Shown piece by piece: positions 62,576-64,000 of a stretch of 64,000 nt of DNA. The position numbers and the translations under genes are program-made. The notes beneath the pieces are model-generated. The model searched no databases and was not told the DNA's origin. It saw nothing but the letters and a program-made list of their open reading frames with translations. Position 1 is the stretch's first letter, and the number at the start of each line of letters is the position of its first letter. Origin of the DNA: Cohnella lupini (lineage in GTDB: Bacteria; Bacillota; Bacilli; Paenibacillales; Paenibacillaceae); assembly GCF_003386205.1 (NCBI RefSeq), contig NZ_QRDY01000001.1, positions 62,001 to 126,000 on the forward strand, in the 5' to 3' direction.

Positions 62576-64000
62576 ATGAGTAAATCGTGGCGTGAGAAAG
62601 TGGGATCGGTAGATTGGAAGAAAGCGTCCCAGGGTGTAAGCGGTTTATCAAAACGCGTCGGAGGACAGTTCAAGGATACTAAATTCGAGAATCCGATTCG
62701 CTCCGTCGGCATGAAGTTATTTTTGCTTATTTTTTGCAGTATATTGGCTTGCGTATTATCGCTCGGTTGGTTCTCTTACTCGAAATCGAGCTCTATTATT
62801 CAAAAGAAAGTAGCAGACTCAAGCAGCCAGACCGCGCAGCAGACGGCAGGGAAAATGGCATTGCTTCTGGACGGATACGAAAGGCAATCCTTGCAGTTCA
62901 TTACGGATAACAGCTTTATTACCCTGTTAAGTTCGTTAGCCGTCTCCGGAGACGATTACGAAATATTCGACACGGCCAGACAGCTGACCGAGAAGATGAG
63001 CAGCATCGCGATGGCGGATTCGAGCTACGAGTCGATCTCGCTGATTCCGGTAGATCCGGAAGGGCAATTCATGACGACGGGCAGCTCGATTGCCAAGGAT
63101 AAGCTCGATCCGTCGTCTCCGTTCATGAAGGCCATTACTGAAGGGAACGGCAAAGCAGTATGGAACCCGACGATGGCTAAAGGCCTTGACGGAAGTCGCA
63201 GCGCTCCGACCTTCTCGTTAGGGAGAATGCTGAATCAAGGTATGCCTTACTACTTGATTCTCGAAATTAAGTCCAAAATATTGGAAGATCAGATGAAGAC
63301 GGTCAATTTCGGAGACGATAGCGCGTCGTACATCGTATCTCCGGACAAAACGATCGTCTACGGACCTGATATCGCGAAAATGGGTACGAAGTACGAGTAC
63401 GATTTACCTGGCGAGAGCGGATCGGCGACGATAAGCGTGGACGGAACCAAAACTCTGACTTCCGCGGGCGTCATGGAAACGAACGAGTGGATGCTGATCG
63501 GGAACATCCCGGTTTCCTCCCTGGTCAAAGATGCGAAAGCCATCAGCAATTTAACGTGGATCATGTCGCTAATCGCGGCGCTGATTGCCGGGGCGATCGG
63601 AATGATCGTAATGCTGACGGTCGGTAAGCCGCTTGCCCAATTGCGTACGTTGATGAACGAAGGCGAACGCGGAAATCTTACCGTTCGTTCTACGATTCGC
63701 AAGAAGGACGAGATCGGCCAAGTAGCGGATAGCTTCAATCGCATGATGGAGGAAATCACGGGTCTCGTTCGCCAGACGAACCTTTCCGCGCAAGAAGTTT
63801 TGGCAACCGCGGAATCCTTGACGGACTCTTCGCGCAAGACGGCAGGCGCAGCGAAGGAAATCGCAATCGCTACCGAGGAAATCGCCAACGGCGCGACGAA
63901 TCTCGCGGTCGAATCGGAGAAGGGAACGGACCTCACGATTCAGATCGGAGCTCAAGTGCAATCGGTCATCGATTCCAACGTCGAAATGGGCCAATCCGCG
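62576..64000 (+). CDS. Methyl-accepting chemotaxis protein, N-terminal part (runs off the window)
   Basis: Chemoreceptor cut by the window end; 475 codons are visible with no stop. A cytoplasmic basic N-terminus (1-45), membrane helix 1 (46-68), a large extracellular dCache-like sensing region (about 69-325), membrane helix 2 (326-348), a HAMP domain (349-402) with GKPLAQLRTLM and KKDEIGQVADSFNRMM, and the start of the signalling helices (TAGAAKEIAIATEEIANGATN) with methylation-type Glu/Gln pairs. ATG 62576 follows GGAGGG. The ligand is unknown; the sigma-D promoter links it to motility. Confidence 0.93.
   Translation, partial: MSKSWREKVGSVDWKKASQGVSGLSKRVGGQFKDTKFENPIRSVGMKLFLLIFCSILACVLSLGWFSYSKSSSIIQKKVADSSSQTAQQTAGKMALLLDGYERQSLQFITDNSFITLLSSLAVSGDDYEIFDTARQLTEKMSSIAMADSSYESISLIPVDPEGQFMTTGSSIAKDKLDPSSPFMKAITEGNGKAVWNPTMAKGLDGSRSAPTFSLGRMLNQGMPYYLILEIKSKILEDQMKTVNFGDDSASYIVSPDKTIVYGPDIAKMGTKYEYDLPGESGSATISVDGTKTLTSAGVMETNEWMLIGNIPVSSLVKDAKAISNLTWIMSLIAALIAGAIGMIVMLTVGKPLAQLRTLMNEGERGNLTVRSTIRKKDEIGQVADSFNRMMEEITGLVRQTNLSAQEVLATAESLTDSSRKTAGAAKEIAIATEEIANGATNLAVESEKGTDLTIQIGAQVQSVIDSNVEMGQSA

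Overview
The window reads as chromosomal DNA of a low-to-moderate GC Gram-positive of the order Bacillales, most likely family Paenibacillaceae (Paenibacillus or Cohnella type). This is an inference from gene order and families: a hemE-hemH-hemY operon, T-box controlled tRNA synthetase genes, an AraC-type YesN regulator with a YesM-type kinase, strong AGGAGG ribosome sites, and a long block matching the Bacillus subtilis yrr/yrz region (cymR, iscS, yrrD, yrrI, alaS, yrzL, yrrK, yrzB, yrrL, yrrN, yrrO). No prophage, intact insertion sequence, CRISPR array, rRNA or tRNA gene was seen.

Layout. 1-3084: DUF1450 protein, lipoteichoic acid synthase (minus), O-methyltransferase. 3085-9302: AT-rich leader and an oligopeptide ABC importer (oppA-oppB-oppC-oppD-oppF). 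9371-12630: divergent serS and tyrS, each behind its own promoter and T-box. 12759-17662: MFS exporter (minus) and the coproporphyrin-branch haem genes hemE, hemH, hemY. 18097-20536: molybdenum cofactor genes mobA, moeA, mobB. 20554-21091: a noncoding array of eleven 50/51-bp repeats. 21131-25433: T-box, proS and a UvrD/PcrA-like helicase. 25428-27840: three-gene ABC-2 exporter on the minus strand, one permease carrying a (CT)10 tract. 27976-33823: DNA glycosylase tagA, then a kinase/regulator/nagZ operon. 33976-36701: CapA-like protein, glycerophosphodiesterase, FAH-family protein. 36786-39315: HD-GYP protein, and an MBL hydrolase with a TetR regulator. 39559-42752: sugar ABC importer without ATPase. 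42853-47655: deoxyinosine glycosylase, YfiT-like protein, oligoendopeptidase F, small proteins, a methyltransferase and a cold-shock protein. 47819-49266: YebC-type protein and a small ORF behind a promoter with a LexA-type operator. 49267-62412: mnmA and the yrr-like housekeeping block. 62576-64000: a chemotaxis receptor cut by the window end.

Themes. Translation and tRNA quality dominate: four synthetases with T-boxes (the T-box base expected to meet the tRNA discriminator is C for Ser and U for Tyr, Pro and Ala, as those tRNAs require), tRNA thiolation (iscS, mnmA) and wobble-uridine hydroxylation (two U32 proteins). Envelope functions (ltaS, mltG, nagZ, capA) and nutrient import make up most of the rest.

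Most interesting signals: (1) the higher-order 51-bp repeat array; (2) a good promoter with a perfect GAAC-N4-GTTC operator at its start site, driving a 67-residue protein whose first half resembles an IS1595 transposase zinc ribbon; (3) a sigma-D type promoter lying in the loop of a terminator-like inverted repeat before the chemotaxis receptor; (4) a (CT)10 tract inside an exporter permease; (5) a U32 gene without a well-placed canonical start codon, behind a two-helix hairpin, at the position where yrrM is absent. All functional statements rest on reading sequence and family knowledge; no searches were run.
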